Position numbers and translations under genes: made by a program | In this document: piece by piece, positions 1 to 12,978 of the stretch | Position numbering within the stretch: the stretch's first letter is position 1 | Layout of the letters: each line of letters opens with the position of its first letter | Source of the DNA: Isoetes taiwanensis | Lineage: Eukaryota > Streptophyta > Lycopodiopsida > Isoetales > Isoetaceae | Reading direction: 5' to 3' | Assembly: GCA_021234155.1 (NCBI GenBank) | Contig: JAJEKV010000015.1 | Span: 2,326,852-2,390,851 of the forward strand | Length of the DNA stretch: 64,000 bases | The notes under the pieces: model-generated | Database searches by the model: none | The model's input: only the letters and a program-made list of their open reading frames with translations | Told to the model about the DNA's origin: nothing

Positions 1-259
1 CCATTTTGACTTGAATCCAGTTCTCATCTAATCAAGGTTATGGTTAGTATTTTGATTTGCTTTTACAGGAACTTGAAGATTTCCATACAAATGAGCTGCT
101 TCAATGTTCATTTTTCAAGGGAACACTACATGCATGAAGACCTTATTGTTTACTTCCTATGCTACTATATTACTATAGCTCTAATTCCAGTTTCATAGAT
201 CAATTTTGAAAACATATTATGATAATGATCTTCTTATGAGGTCCTTTATCATTATGCCC

Positions 260-343
260 TGCTTTTTAGCAGATTGGTATATGGTTTGTATGGCTTTTTC
301 TACTTAATGAAAAAATCTACTCTTACTTTCAAAAAAAAAAAAA
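260..343 (+). repeat. possible LINE 3' tail in a gyrA intron
   Basis: A T-rich stretch ends in TCTTACTTTC followed by 13 A. The same style of end (pyrimidine word then A-run) occurs at the LINE ends at 41403, 41470 and 60172. No target duplication was identified, so this is only a resemblance. Confidence 0.3.
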
Positions 344-2917
344 TATTGTCCTCAACAACCTCTATAAACACACAATCATTCAATTACATTTCAGTTGTAA
401 CATGGTTAGGTGAGTGAACCACATATTGCAACTATGTAAAGGTAGAAAGTTTATAAGTTTTCTTCATGTATCTAGATAGGAATTAAACATAAGTTTCTTA
501 TGTATGCCTAGATAAATGGCCTGTTTGTATGTTATAATTGCATTCTGATTCAAATATGTTGATGAGTAAAAACAATAAGACTACTTGTTGCAGGATTGTG
601 AACAATGAACCTAAAGTCCTTGGCATCAAAGAATTCCTGCAGGTATTTAGTGATTTCTATAGTGAGAGAATAAAATTCATATTTGAAAGAGACACTGTAA
701 TGCTCTTTAGTTGTGTCAAACAATGCAATATATGGACATATACCCTAAGACTGCATGTACTCTTGGATGTTTTGGGTATCAGTACAACTGTATTCTTCTT
801 GTCACACTGGAAGTGTGCTTTATTTTAAGTGACTCATAGAGCATCTCATTAGAGCAGCTGGTAAGAGACTTATGAATGGAAAGCCACCAGGGTAGTCATC
901 TTGCATCTTGTGGATGCCAATATCCAGCCATTTTTCCTGCACCTACATAATGATAAAGATCATTCTAGACAGTCTTTAATATTATGATTAGGTGGCCATA
1001 ACTAACCTTTAAATTTAATTATGGTGGCCATAACTGGCCTTTAAATCTAATTATGTATGGAAAAGTAATTGTAAATGAATGCTGCAGTACTTTCTCGACT
1101 TCAAGTGTTCAGTTATTGAACGATGGGCATTGTTTAAGCTTAAAAGGGCAGAAGAGAGAGATCATCTAGTCCAGATAACTTTTGGAGTTTTCAACTTATT
1201 ATGTTACCATTTATTTTATTTTAATTTGTTGTCTTTACTTTGTTATTTTAAAACGTCTATCCCAGTCTGCCAATGCTTAGGAAGTCTATAACTAGAAATC
1301 TGATTGTTCGACACAGAATATAATCTTGGATTGAAGATATATAGAGCTGAAGTGAAAGCTAACGATATAGAGAATGAAGATGTGGGATATAGATTGAGAT
1401 ATTTTGTGTTTGATGAGCTCTTGACTCTTGAGATTGTTTATATCTACATAATCATAGACATTTCTTTGATACTATCTTCTTTTCTTAAGGCCACTAGTGC
1501 TCGTATGTACAACTCAATGCTAAACTCAGGGTCTGCTCATAGGTCTGGACAATTTAGACTACATTGTCCACATCATAAAGGGAGCGAGAGATGATGTGGC
1601 TGCAACTGTGATACTACAAGAAGGTGCGCTATGAATATTATATAAGGGATAAATGCCCTTTAGATTTCCACCTACCAAAGACCAAAGGTTGATAATTTTC
1701 TCATGGCACTTGAGTATTTATTGCAGAGTTTAAGCTGTCTCATGCACAAGCTGAAGGTTTGCTAGCCATCCTCTACGCAGATTAACCAATCTTGAGGTAA
1801 GATTCTTGAGCAGGAGATGAAAAACTTCACTCTCACACATAGACATGTCATAGATTTGCTATCATTGGGTCTTTGCATTTGTAACTATGTGCCATTTATA
1901 GTTTCACAATGATGTTGCAGAAGGATAAACTCATTGATGAGCATAAGGTTCTTACTGCTCAAATTGATGACTTCAAACATGTTTTGCAAAATAAACAACG
2001 CATTATACAGGTATATTATATTGCTTGGGGTAATTGCTGGATCTAATATGGATCCAACATGCCAGTTTTGCTGATTTGTACTGCATGCCGTATATAGATT
2101 GTGGAGAAAGAAGCATTAGCACTCAAGGCGCAATTTGAGAGTTCTCGGCATACTGAATTAGAATATGGACGGGATGGAGAGATTAATGACATGGATGTTA
2201 TAACTAATGAGGAAACTCTAGTTGTATGTGTCTCACTACCTTATCTTCTTGGATGCATATTGCTGCTTGCTATAAAACCGTAATAGGCTGGGCCTGTGGT
2301 TAGACCTAGACAACTATTGGGGGGAAAGATGCTGAGTACCATCTCTGCTTGAACATTGGAATTCAAGTTTAACAACCCTTTATGAAATAAATATAAAGAG
2401 TCCTTCGAAAAATTATATCCCCTTGTCATTTGTGTCTGTTCAAGTTGAAAATTATGTGAAATGCCTCCTGAAGTCACGTTTCCTCTTGTTAATCTTGACT
2501 CTTCATTTTAGGTTTTAAGCGAAAGGGGTTATATTAAACAAATGCAACCAGATATTTTTGCAAAGCATAAGGAGGGGAACAACGGGAAAATCCTGGGGAG
2601 GGGGGGATAGCGACAAATGATGCTATATCTTCATGGGTTGCATGCAACACCCATGACCATACTTTTCTTCAGGTACGGCTCAAGCAAAGGAGAGATTTAT
2701 CTGCTTACTATTGTAAATTAGGGTAAATTAGAGGAGAACGAATCGGGCCGTAATTTTACATTAATTTATTTGATTAATTAGGGAACTTAATTAGCTTAAA
2801 TGAAACATAAAGGCTTAAGATAAAACTTTGGGGTTTCTGAACAGTGGAAGGCGCATCGGGGATCCCGATCATTTGGAGCGGATTGGAAAGAGCTTTCAAG
2901 AGGGGGCAAACTTCTTA

Positions 2918-3569
2918 GGGTGCCTTCGCACTCACGGTTAGGTTAAGGTTAAGTTAATTTTGACCTTTAAGTTAAGTTAGTGTTAACTGGATCCTGCCTT
3001 CAGACCAAACTTAGTTAAGGATTCCCGTTAAAATTAACCTAACGGCAGTTCCATGAAATGCGTTCGCACATGCCCAATTTAAGTTATCCTTTAAATTAAC
3101 ATAAAGACAACATGTTTATACATGCCTCGTTAAGTTACCTTAAGTTATCATTAAAATGGCCATAACTGACCTTAAAGTGACCTCTTAAGGTCACTTTAAC
3201 TTTTTGTGTATTTTTTGGATTGGGTTAATTTTGTGTTAATTTTACTAACTTAACCCAACATAGTGCGAACATAATTTTTGTTAACTTTTTTATTTAAAAA
3301 AGTTAACTGACACGTAACTGAAATTCTTAACCCAATGCTATAACTTAACTAGCAGTGCGAACGAAACTTTTACTTAAAAAATAAATTTGTCCTAACTTAA
3401 AGGTGGGAACATAGTGTGAACATAATTTCCGTTAGCATTTTCATTAAAAAACGTTATGTGACACTTAACTAAAATTCTTAACCCAATGCTAACTTAACTA
3501 GTGGTGCGAACGAAACTTGTGTTAAAAATTAAAATTTCTCTTAACTTAACGGCGGGCGCGAAGGTACCC
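2918..3569. mobile_element. PIF/Harbinger (Tourist-like) non-autonomous element, 652 bp
   Basis: The ends are inverted copies: the left starts GGGTGCCTTCGCACTCAC and the right, reverse-complemented, starts GGGTACCTTCGCGCCCGC; similarity continues into a GTTAAGTTAAG block (about 30 bp with few mismatches). Both sides carry TTA (2915-2917 and 3570-3572), the 3 bp target typical of PIF/Harbinger. The interior is rich in short words such as TTAAGTTA and GTGCGAACG and has no ORF of note. It lies in the intron between two gyrA exons, so it need not have broken the gene. Confidence 0.75.
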
Positions 3570-5213
3570 TTACTGAGATTAATCCTTTGTAGATGTTACT
3601 AATTCCTCCTGGGGAGAGAATCATGTCCATAATGCCAGTAAGTGTGTTCAAAGAGGATGAGCACCTGATAATGCTGACAACAAATGATTCATAAAGAGGA
3701 TTACTTTGGCGTCATTCACATCCATCCGGACACAAGGCATAGTTGCCATTCAGTTGGTTCATGGCAAACATTGACTCAGTTCTCTTCGGTCTTGTCTCCC
3801 ATTTCTATCTTTGTCTAAACATCTGCTTCTGCAATTTTTGATAGATACCTGGTGATGAGTTAAAGTGGGTCCGTCATGCCGCTGAGCAAGACATGGTAAC
3901 TATTGTGTCTTAACAAGGAATGGTTGTGCAAATTTCTTGTGGCAAGAAAAGGGTAACAGTTTGATTTGACCTTTTTCAAGATTAAAGATATCTATGAGTT
4001 ATCTTTCTTACGTACATTTGATAACAGAGTTGCGGTCAGTTGGGAGAGCAACAAAAGGAGTCAAAGCCATGAAATTAACACTAGAGTTGTCAGGCGATGG
4101 ACCAAAAATGGTGTATTTGCACTGTTCACTTTAAAATTCATATAAACTCAATGGCTCAAAATTCAATAAAATCCTTCCTAGAAGTTCATATGTGGTAGTC
4201 ATATTCCATATGAAAAATATCTAAAAATCTATCTACCTCCATTCTTGGAAGTTATGCTTAGCTGAATCCAAGGGGGTCATGCCAAGACTGCCTTATATTT
4301 ACATAAGGTAAAACTGTCTTAATGAAATGATTTTTTTGATTTTTTTTAGTATTTTCTTATTTTTCTATGCGAGTTAGAGAGTACAACACAAAAAACTGCA
4401 CCTCATTCCAAGGTATGAGAAGGAAGATAGGGTTCATCGAACATGATAGGGTCAAAACTATTTTCTGTCTTCTGTGGATCAATAATTATTTTAACATGAA
4501 ATTAGAGATCTATATTACCAAGGAAGGCTTGCATCCATAATAAAAAATATAGCTCATCATGAAAGATGATCTACATGCATTATTATCATACTTAACCTAC
4601 AATACTTCTGGTATCAAACACATTAATAAGTTTATGATAGCAAGAGAATAGGTTTCTTTGTATTTTTTGCAATATATAACATCAAGAACCTCTATGCACA
4701 TGTATTATTATATGTGAGTTGAAAAAGAGTGTTATCTTGATTAAATGATTCAAATTTTGAGAAGTCTAAGTATTGACCATTAATGGTCCATAGATGTTTA
4801 TATTTAGATCTTGCAACTACTATGTCACTTTCACATCAAATTTGAGATCCATGTTGCCAATGAAGCCTTGCATTCATAAAAAATATAGCATTTCCTAAAA
4901 GATGAACTATATGAACAATTAGCATACTTAAACTCCAATATCGTGGAGTAACGAACACAACCAAATGTAGAGAATGCATGATTAACTACTACATATGGGT
5001 TGATAAAATTATAATCTACGTAGATATAAGTGTAGTGCATAGCCTACATCTTTTATTACCCACAAGTTTTATTAAATCATTTTAGATTTATTTTTGTCCT
5101 GAATTCTATACAAGAGATTCTTTAGTCAATATTGAAATCAACATAACTTATGAATGCTTCAAAAAAACATCAAACTATAGCTCTTAGAATCAACAACTTA
5201 TGACCACAAGAAT

Positions 5214-5345
5214 CCCATCGATCCGAGCCATCGGATCGCCATTCTGGGAAAGGACGAGCCCCTATATTAGGCTAGTTCCATTCTCAGGCCGGTTATCGGC
5301 GTCTTCTCACAGCAGCATTTTCTTCGTGCTCGTAGCTTCCTTTGG
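5214..5345 (+). repeat. A1 copy of the split repeat, with terminal hairpin and TATA-like box
   Basis: Starts CCCATCG. CGATCCGAGCCATCGGATCG at 5219-5238 is a perfect 8 bp stem with a 4-base loop, followed by GCCATTCTGGGAAAGG and CCCCTATATTAGGC. The sequence is shared with 12240-12368 and, on the minus strand, with the 42.2 and 42.6 kb copies. It probably holds promoter and recombination sites. Confidence 0.65.
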
Positions 5346-6139
5346 CTCCATCCTCTTTTCTCCTCTTTGGAGATTTGCTTTCTCTCTTTTCCTTTTAGAT
5401 TGCTCTTCCTCTTTTCTTCCCTTTTAGATTGCTCTTCTTCTTTCCTTCCCTTTTGGCTTGCTCTTTCTCATGGTTTCTTGCAAGCACTTTCTTTGTTTTG
5501 CATGCTACGCGGAGGATTCAAAATATGGCGTGATCTCTTCTTTCTTGGCGCAATTTCTTCGTGAATCTTGGCTGATTTTTGCATGTCAATTGAAGGCATC
5601 ACTTTGTTGCATGCATCTAGTCAGCATTGTTTTTTTGGATGGAACTCATCGATTGTTTTGTTTTTGCACGCATTGCATGCGGATTATTTCCCTCACAGGG
5701 GCCACTAATGGTTTTGCAGTGACCCGGTATCTTTCTTTGCGGTATTTTGTTGCATGCGGGCGGATTCGTCGACATCGAAGCAATTCATAGGGATTTGGGC
5801 AGCCCCCGCATCGAGGCGCTTTCATCTTGCTTTGCGGTTTCTATGCATTTTACAGGCGTGATTCGGTCTTCCTTAGCACACTTGCCTTGTGCATCTTTGG
5901 CTGATTTATGCATGGCAATTGCTTGTGTAATGTTTTCGCATGCATCTACGGTTTAGGGTTGTTTTTGGGTGGAATACTTCGATTGTTTTTGTCTTTTGCC
6001 TGATTCGGATGGTTGGCGTGTTAGGGTGTAGGTTTATCATCTTATGGATGAGGGTTCGAGCCATGGTACTATCAATCCATTTTGGATTCTTCACCGCTTT
6101 TTCTCTGAGGTTCCATTTTGGGATTCTTCTTTGTTTTTT

Positions 6140-6275
6140 CTCTGGTATCTACGGATGGATCTTGGCGGGAGGGGTTAGCGCACTTCTCCTCATTCTAGAA
6201 TTCGAGTTCTATCTTGAGCTTGGGATTTCGATTTGATTCACCTTTGCCATCTTCGGCTCTCTCCACTCTTCCACC
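6140..6275 (+). repeat. internal direct repeat, left copy
   Basis: The stretch from GGTATCTACGGATGGATC through the GATTTCGATTTGATTC region to CTCTCCACTCTTCC matches 11975-12120 with scattered mismatches. The two copies lie 5.8 kb apart inside the long T/C-rich body. It may be an older terminal repeat or a duplication. Confidence 0.5.
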
Positions 6276-7301
6276 CAATTGTCCTGCACATCACCATCTC
6301 CACTCTTTTGTCCACCTGGCCCACTTTGCTCATTTTCAGGCTCATCTATAGCGACATCACGGCTTCTTCTTCTCGGGCGCGTTATAGCTGGTGCCAGAGA
6401 ACTTTTTAGCAGGCATCTGTGGCAGTAAGTTCTTGAGCAGGTTCTTATGCTCTCCTTCTTTATGCTCTCGGTATGTAGTGGTAGGGGCCATTCTGGCTAT
6501 GTGCATCCGACCGAAGATTTTGGAAGGTATGGGTTTTTCTGTTGAATTTGATACATGCAGTTAACTTTGGAGCAACAAAATTGCATCTGGGGTCTATTGG
6601 TTGAGGTATATTGGTTTGTTGGTGATCGATTCAATTGGCAAGCCATGCGAACTGGCAAGCCATGCTCACTGTTTCCTCTTCTGTGTGCTATATTAGTTAT
6701 TTGTTGTTGCAGAAATCGGCCTTTTGCATGCACGATGGCGGATTATATGATTGGTCTTGCGGCTCAAGAATTTGCGATGCGCAGAGTTTGGATTATTTGT
6801 GTTCACTAATTAGCGCATGCTCTGGTTTAGTTTCCTTCTTTTCCCCATCCTATCCTCTGTCTTTGTCTTGATCCTGCATGTCCAAGGCGGTTCCACGCCA
6901 TTTTGATTGCGGATCCATGCACGTGTTTTTCTTTTACGGTTTTCATTTCTCAGCCCCTCTTTGTCTTGCCTCTCTTTCGTTCTTCAAAGCGGACATTCTA
7001 AAGCTGGAACCCATTGGTCGCGGGACACTGAGTTGTGCGAGCCGCATCTTGCGTGGGCGTGGTATTTGGAGCATTGGCGGGGAGTATGGCTGCTGAATTG
7101 TTTCTTTGGTTCGCCCATTTTATAGCGGCTTCGGTTGTGAGGAACAAGGTCGCGAGACCTTTTCGGTTCTTAACTTCGATCTCGAAGAAGGCTGGTATGC
7201 GCCATCACGGGTCCATGATTGCGCTCTCCTATTTCCAGCTTCCTCGTTCAAACACTTTTTCCTTGGATTTCCTTGCTCCTGCTTCTTTTGCCGTTGACTA
7301 C

Positions 7302-7357
7302 ACCTAAGCCTAAGCCTAAGCCAAGCCTAAGCCTCAGCCTCAGCCTAAGCCTAAGCA
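7302..7357 (+). repeat. degenerate CCTAAG/CCTCAG hexamer array
   Basis: About nine head-to-tail units of (CCTAAG) with CCTCAG variants. It differs from the plant telomere unit CCCTAAA and is short, so it is read as a microsatellite. Confidence 0.7.
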
Positions 7358-10300
7358 TACGCCATTGTTTTTCTCGAAATCGGATCCGAGCTTCCTTTCT
7401 TCATTCTCCTCTGTTAGGTTGGATTTCGGCCGGTTTGGTGGGGCATCTTGAGGAACGGAGGTGAGATGCAACATTTAGCCTCGGCTTTTCTTGTTCTTCC
7501 TTTTCTTAATTTGCCACGGCTCTCGCCCGCCGATGATCGGAGGGAGCGGTTGGATGTGTAGTTTTAGTTTACTTAGATCATGTCTAGAATTTGCTTTTCT
7601 TCTTTCCACCATCAGGTTTGCAATTCCAAGTCCATTTTTAGCTCTGCCTGTTGCAATGTAGTTCTTCCACTCCATGCAGCTATCTAGCCTCTTTGCATTT
7701 GCAGGTCGTGGAGTCCAAGTGACGCTCTCATGTTTGCCTATATGCATTTTATTTTTCCACATATCTTCATATTGTCTACATATACACCTGCATCCTACAT
7801 TTACAGCGGGTTTTCTTGGATATTGCATCATGTTGTTGTGACTTGTTAATTGTATAAAGGACATTTACTTATTTTTGCATTTTCTTTAGCAGGAGGTCGA
7901 TTGAGAACTGCATTTATTTCTCTAGGTGTTATATGGATGAGTTTTTATTTCTGAAGTTTTCAATAAAATGATACATTTGCCCACTTCCTATTGCCATTAT
8001 TTACGGAAGTTCATATCAATGGATTTGGGGTTTGATTTTGGACGGGCTCATCTGGCTTGAATTGTGATCATGTATGCATTTGCCATTTTCGTCTTTTTTC
8101 ATACGCACATGTTCTTCGCCTTGATCAATACGCCCAGTTTTCTTTGGACCAAATTTCTTATATGCATGTCATCGCTATCAATTTTTTCATTTGGTAGGTA
8201 TTTAATTGCAGTTTATCTTATCATCATTTGGGTTTGCTCCTTGGGTTTGGATATGAGCTATATTTGCTAATTATAAATTTGGTAGAAGGTTGGTGGTCTT
8301 CGAGGGGTTGGGCGTTCGTTTCAAAAATTCTCGGATCCTCAATGTAGACAATTAGTTTGTTGAGCCATTTTTCTAGCGGAAGTTCCTTTGTGGCCTTTTA
8401 AAGTCTCCTTTTATTCGGTCCATAGGGGATGTTTTCCTTAGTCCAGGCTCTTGCCATGGGGGCTGAGTTTTTTGACGTGTTTGTTTTGGGCTTGGGGCGT
8501 ACATTCTTTGTCGCATTTTATACAAGTTGAGTCCCAGGTGAGGTATCCATTCTAGGTTTGCTTCTTTCCACAATTTTATCGACTTACTTTAGGCTATTGT
8601 TTTCTATCCATATTTCCTGGCATTAATTCTTTTGAGTATGGTTATGGATTGATAATTGGCATATTTTTCATGAGATGCTTTTTTACATGTGTATTTTATT
8701 TTGCAACATACAAGGATGAATATGGTTAATGACTTGCATTCATGTTATTCGGATGTTTTCAATTCTCTGAGGCCCTCAATTTATACTATTTGGGTTGTAA
8801 TGGGGTTCTTGATTTGGTGGCGTATATCTTTTCATATGTTCCTTTTACATTTTTCGTCTTAGTTGCCCACGTGGTTTCTTTTTATGTAGCATGATCTTAT
8901 AAACTTTATGTTCTCTTTTGCCATTGTCTTTTTCCATTGGATCTTGATGCTCTGCACTATTCAACGGTTGTTGTGTTATTCGGATTATTTTTCCTATTTA
9001 TGTTCTGGCCTGTGTGTTGATTTCATCTTTTGGCCTATGTCGATCATTTTTTGTATTCTGTTTTCTGTTGGGCGACCGTGTTTTACATTTTCTCTGGCTG
9101 TTGGGCTCTTGTCTGTGGTTATTTTCTTATTGATTTGTTCATTGGCTTACATTCTTCTTTTCTCGTATTTCTGCTTGGGCTTAACGCATAACTTTGTTGT
9201 CTTTTTCGGGGACTTCATTTTTAGTTCGCTATCATTATGCATTGTGCTACCATTATACATCATATTTGCTATTCACCTCTTTGTCCTTTGTGGCTAAATT
9301 TCTTATATGTATATTCTATATTTGGTGTTTGTGGGTTCCTTTGTTCACTTTATTAGCGCACTTATTTGTTGTTTCCTGAAGTTGTATTTTCTGTTCTTGC
9401 ACATGGGTGATATTGTTCGGTGTACCAATTTTATGGATTTGGGAGCTTCATTGTTTTCGTTAGCTCCACTTTGTCATGTTCGCAGTAGGCTTATTTTTTC
9501 GTGCATAGCTTTGTTCACTATATATGATATTACATAATCATTGTGTAAGTTTCGAGACGTTGCTTTATTAGACGTGGTGACTTTTCATGTTCTTTTAGCC
9601 CATAGTTTTTATCATTCTTCCTCGTTTCCTCCGTTTTTTGCTCAATACGCAGGGTATACATGTTGAGGTTCGTACTCACGGTTGCTGGCGGTCCTCGTCC
9701 TCTCGCGCTCGCTACGTGGTGTGCGACTTTACTCAACATCTCCATGTTTTTCGTTCGATCTTTATGTCTATGCATTTTTACATTCCTATGCGTACGTTTT
9801 TTCCTCTTTGCCTTATTATCTCAGTTACTTGTTATTCTGCCTTCTTATTTATTGTTATTGTTTATTCTTTTTGGGGATCCATGATGAAAGGTTCCTTTGT
9901 TGACTTATCTCCCTCTAGATATTGGCCCGGTTGAAGGAATAATAGCCACATTCACGGACCGGTCCGTAGCCATTCAACTATCCACGGACATACGTTCGTG
10001 ATGCGCATTCATATCATATGTGCATTATGCGCGTGCGTGGTTTATTTTTTTCATCGCCTTGTTGCCGTTCGTTGGCATCTTGGGCGCTTCGCCGATTCAT
10101 CATCATTGGCGGCGTCCTTTTCTTATCATTGTTTTTGTTCTCTAATGTCCTTCCCTTTTTGGTCATTGGTGATACCATGCATAGCAGGTGCTTTCGGCTC
10201 TTCTTCTTCAACCGCTTTTTCTCTCCGGCGGCGCTTTCGCTGGCTCTTTGGTTCTCGTCGTCAACGCGCAGCTTCCCTCTCGCTTGAACCAGACTCTTCG

Positions 10301-10742
10301 GACCCTGGTTCCCTTTCTCCCCCTGCCATTCCAAACGAGACCCACTTGCCCGTGCTCATACGATTTCTTTAGCTTCGCTTGCAGCCGTTTGCATGCCTGT
10401 CATTATCGCCGGCACCTCGGCAGCCCTCTTTTTCGCTCCTCTCCTTCCTCTCTCGTCCTTTATCCTATCCGATTGCTTGGAGGTGGTGGCCGGGTGTATC
10501 TTCTTGCTTCGGCTTAAATCCGTTCGATATGGTGCTCATTACGCTTTCGTCGCGGACGGGCCTCGGCGGCGCCACTTTCGGGGGTTCCACATGATCTTTG
10601 TGGCGCTCCGCGGTGGCTGGCGCTCCTCTTCTTCTCCTCCCGCTATGTGCTTTGCGACCCAACTCCACACATGGCGGTTCTAGCTGTCTATTGAGGGTTT
10701 TTTCACTTGTAGCGGATCTTTTTCTATTTGGTATGCTCATTA

Positions 10743-11005
10743 TATATCTTTGGCGTATTTGCTATTTGGCTTTATCATCTTTGGCATATTTGCTATTTGG
10801 CTTTATCTAGATAGGATGCATATTGCGTTTGGCACTGCATTGAGATTTTCCGACATGGGTGTATATTGGATTATCTTTCATTTTTTATGCTTCTCTTTAT
10901 TTAAAGATATGGGGTGTCCTACGTTGTTGTCCGACATGGGTTTATATTTGATCATTTTTCCTTTTTATGCTTCTCTTTATCTAGGCATGGCGTGTATTAC
11001 GTAGT
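10743..11005 (+). repeat. two short tandem duplications
   Basis: At 10743-10806 a roughly 33 bp unit (GCGTATTTGCTATTTGGCTT type) occurs twice. At 10850-11005 a roughly 80-90 bp unit beginning GACATGGGTGTATATT occurs twice with mismatches. Both lie in the T-rich body of the split-repeat element. Confidence 0.6.
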
Positions 11006-11974
11006 TATCGCAAATTTGTTATATTGGGCACATTCTAATGGCCACTTTTAGTTTTCGTGTTCTTGATGTTCTTTTTCATGGTTTTACATTGATGCTTTAT
11101 CCTTCTCTAGATGTCGCGTTTTTTTTTATGGACCGTTTTTGTTGGGTGGTCTTTGTTTATTTCCAATCGTGATGGTGACATTCATGTCTATTTATTATCT
11201 TTAGTGATGTTGTAAATACCATTGTCTAGCATTATTTTGCAATGCATATTTCTTTTTACATGATTGTTATCCACCCGTTGGGTGCCGCTTTTTCCACCAT
11301 GGTGGTGATGCTATTTCCATCTGCGGGTGATCTTTGTTCATTGTGCATTGTGCATTATGCTACCCTTATGCATCATTTGTCGGGGCATACATTTCTAGCT
11401 AACCGTTGAGCTCTTTGTTCCGCGGTGTATTGGGATATCATCGTGCATTGTGCTATTATTATTTATCATATTTGCTATTTCGCTATGATTAGATGTGCGG
11501 ATATTGCGTTTTTGCAATTTTGTGACATGAGTTTCTCTTGGACTATTTTTGTGGGTGGCGTTGTTTCTTTCCCCGATGGGGGCTGCGAATTTGTATTTAT
11601 CCCGGTTTTTTCTTCCATTTGGGTGGCGCTTTTTCTCCACCCTCAGGGTGATGCTATCTCTCTTTTCATGTATTGTTGATTTCCTCATTACTAAGCGCTC
11701 ACATCGATTTGAGTTGTTGTGCGACTTGCCGCCGATCATGCACATTCATTCGGCCCTATTATTGGCGTTCTTTTATATTTTACATTTTTCAGCGTTCTTA
11801 TTTTTCTATCATGTCCTTAGATTGTCATTCGTTTTTGGTTCCTTTATCATGTCCACTATTGTCTTTTGCTTTAGTATTTGGACCCTATATATGGCCCTAG
11901 CTTTATTTTTAATCCGTCACTTTACCTAGTCTACAACCTCTTCTGTCATGATCTAGTAGTGCTCCTTCGATGTT

Positions 11975-12120
11975 TTTCTGCAGGTATCTCCGGCTGGATC
12001 GTGAGGAGGGGTTGGGGCACTTCTCCTCATTCTTGACTTGGAGTTCTATCTTGCGCTTTGGATTTCGATTTGATTTTGATTCACCTTCTTTGTTGTCTTA
12101 GCTCTCTCTACTCTTCCTTC
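11975..12120 (+). repeat. internal direct repeat, right copy
   Basis: Partner of 6140-6275: GGTATCTCCGGCTGGATC, then CTTCTCCTCATTCTTGAC, then GATTTCGATTTGATTTTG. It lies just upstream of B1. Confidence 0.5.
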
Positions 12121-12200
12121 CACACAAATGTCGCTGCGACCCTACTCAACACTTGGAGGTTTGCGGGCGCTGGGTTTATAGTTAAGGAAGTCCTTTGGTA

Positions 12201-12368
12201 GTCGGCGGTTTTGTGTCTCGCGAGTCCTTTCCCGAGAATCCCATCGATCCGAGCCATCGGATCGCCATGCAGGGAAAGGGCGAGCCCCTATATTAGGCTA
12301 GTTCCATTCTCGGGCGGTTATCGGCGTCTTCTCACGGCGGCATTTTCTTCGTGCTTTCGTAGCTTCCC
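12201..12368 (+). repeat. B1-A2 junction of the split repeat
   Basis: B1 (12201-12239, containing GGTTTTGTGTCTCGCGAG and CCTTTCCCGAGAAT) runs directly into A2 (from 12240), which repeats A1 including the hairpin (12245-12264) and the CCCCTATATTAGGC box. An adjoining B1-A2 pair is the expected circle-junction image in PAT/Ngaro-type elements. The same junction appears on the minus strand near 42.3 and 42.7 kb. Confidence 0.65.
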
Positions 12369-12920
12369 CCTTCCTTCCCACCCTACTGCGCATTGGTGTC
12401 GTCTTTTTTCATTTGTATTAGTATTGGTCCTTGCTCTTTTTGTGGTTTTTCACTTGTGGGTGTCGCTTTTGCCTTATTCTTTGTTTCCTTGGCATTTTCC
12501 TGTGTTTTCATAAAACTTGCGGCGATCTTTTTATTTCCACCTTGAGGGTGATGCATCTTTATATATCATGTTTTCCACCCATTTGGGTGATGCTTTTTCC
12601 ACCTTGTCGGTGGCGCTATCTTTTTTGTTACGCTCTTTTTTACATCGATTTTTATGCCTTATCTCTTCCGGCTTTCTTGATCGGATTCTTTTTATGGCTA
12701 GGCTTGTTTCTCGACTCTTTTACGGGTGTTTTTGAGTTTTTGGTCTTCTGATTTCGCTATCTTCCACGGCTTTTGGGGTCCTGCTGGTTTCCGTTCGTCA
12801 TCCTCGTTGTTACATGGGGTTTTTTCGCGGTTGTTTGGGGTCGTGCTTCCGGTTTGCCTTCGCGCTCGTCCGGTTTCTCTGTTCTCTAGGCACCACATTC
12901 GAGCTTGGTGGCGACCATTT

Positions 12921-12978
12921 CTCATTAGGGTTTTCCTCGAAAACCCGAAAGGGCGGGGTTTTTTATCCCGATGAGAAC
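12921..12978 (+). repeat. conserved stem-loop between A2 and B2
   Basis: CTCGAAAACCCGAAAGGGC followed by GGGGTTTTTTATCCCGATGAG folds on itself. A close copy lies in the 41.8 kb cluster on the minus strand (41803-41865), there with a TTATCAC/GTGATAA outer stem. Conservation between copies suggests a functional RNA or DNA structure of this family. Confidence 0.55.

Larger units (their letters stand above)
69..4078 (+). pseudogene. gyrA: DNA gyrase subunit A (organellar type), 5' block of a broken gene
   Basis: GyrA is the DNA breakage-reunion subunit of type II topoisomerase; plants encode it in the nucleus for chloroplasts and mitochondria. Exon-like blocks lie in order with AG/GT borders: 69-120 (weak), 594-642 (VNNEPKVLGIKEFLQ), 1088-1174 (DFKCSVIERWALFKL), 1543-1623 (GLDNLDYIVHIIKGA), 1727-1796 (FKLSHAQAEGLLAI), 1921-2010 (coiled coil), 2098-2223, 2512-2672 (LSERGYIKQM), 3593-3756 (PPGERIMSIMPVSVF), 3845 to about 3953 (PGDELKWVRHAAEQ) and 4028-4078 (LRSVGRATKGVKAMKL). 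They match the end of the tower and coiled-coil part and the beta-propeller domain of plant GyrA in order. It is broken: one-base frameshifts near 1770, in the G-run near 2600 and near 3685, and an in-frame TAA at 3911-3913. The last exon stops at a 9.5 kb insertion. The N-terminal half with the catalytic tyrosine lies left of the window. Confidence 0.8.
11270..12615. repeat. scattered CCACC...GGTGG hairpin modules
   Basis: Short self-complementary words recur in similar surroundings (TTTTTCCACC...GGGTGATGC): near 11271-11312 (CACCCGTTGGGTG, CCACCATGGTGG), 11612-11655 (CCACCCTCAGGGTG) and 12536-12612 (CCACCTTGAGGGTG, CCACCCATTTGGGTG, CCACCTTGTCGGTGG). The loop bases differ while stems stay paired. 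Confidence 0.55.

Noticed and set aside
5200-5427. Conserved short protein shared by 5200, 12211 and 42692
   Set aside because: The similarity is the repeat A DNA with its hairpin; reading frames are incidental.
7302-7357. Interstitial telomere repeat
   Set aside because: The unit is CCTAAG/CCTCAG, not CCCTAAA, and is short.
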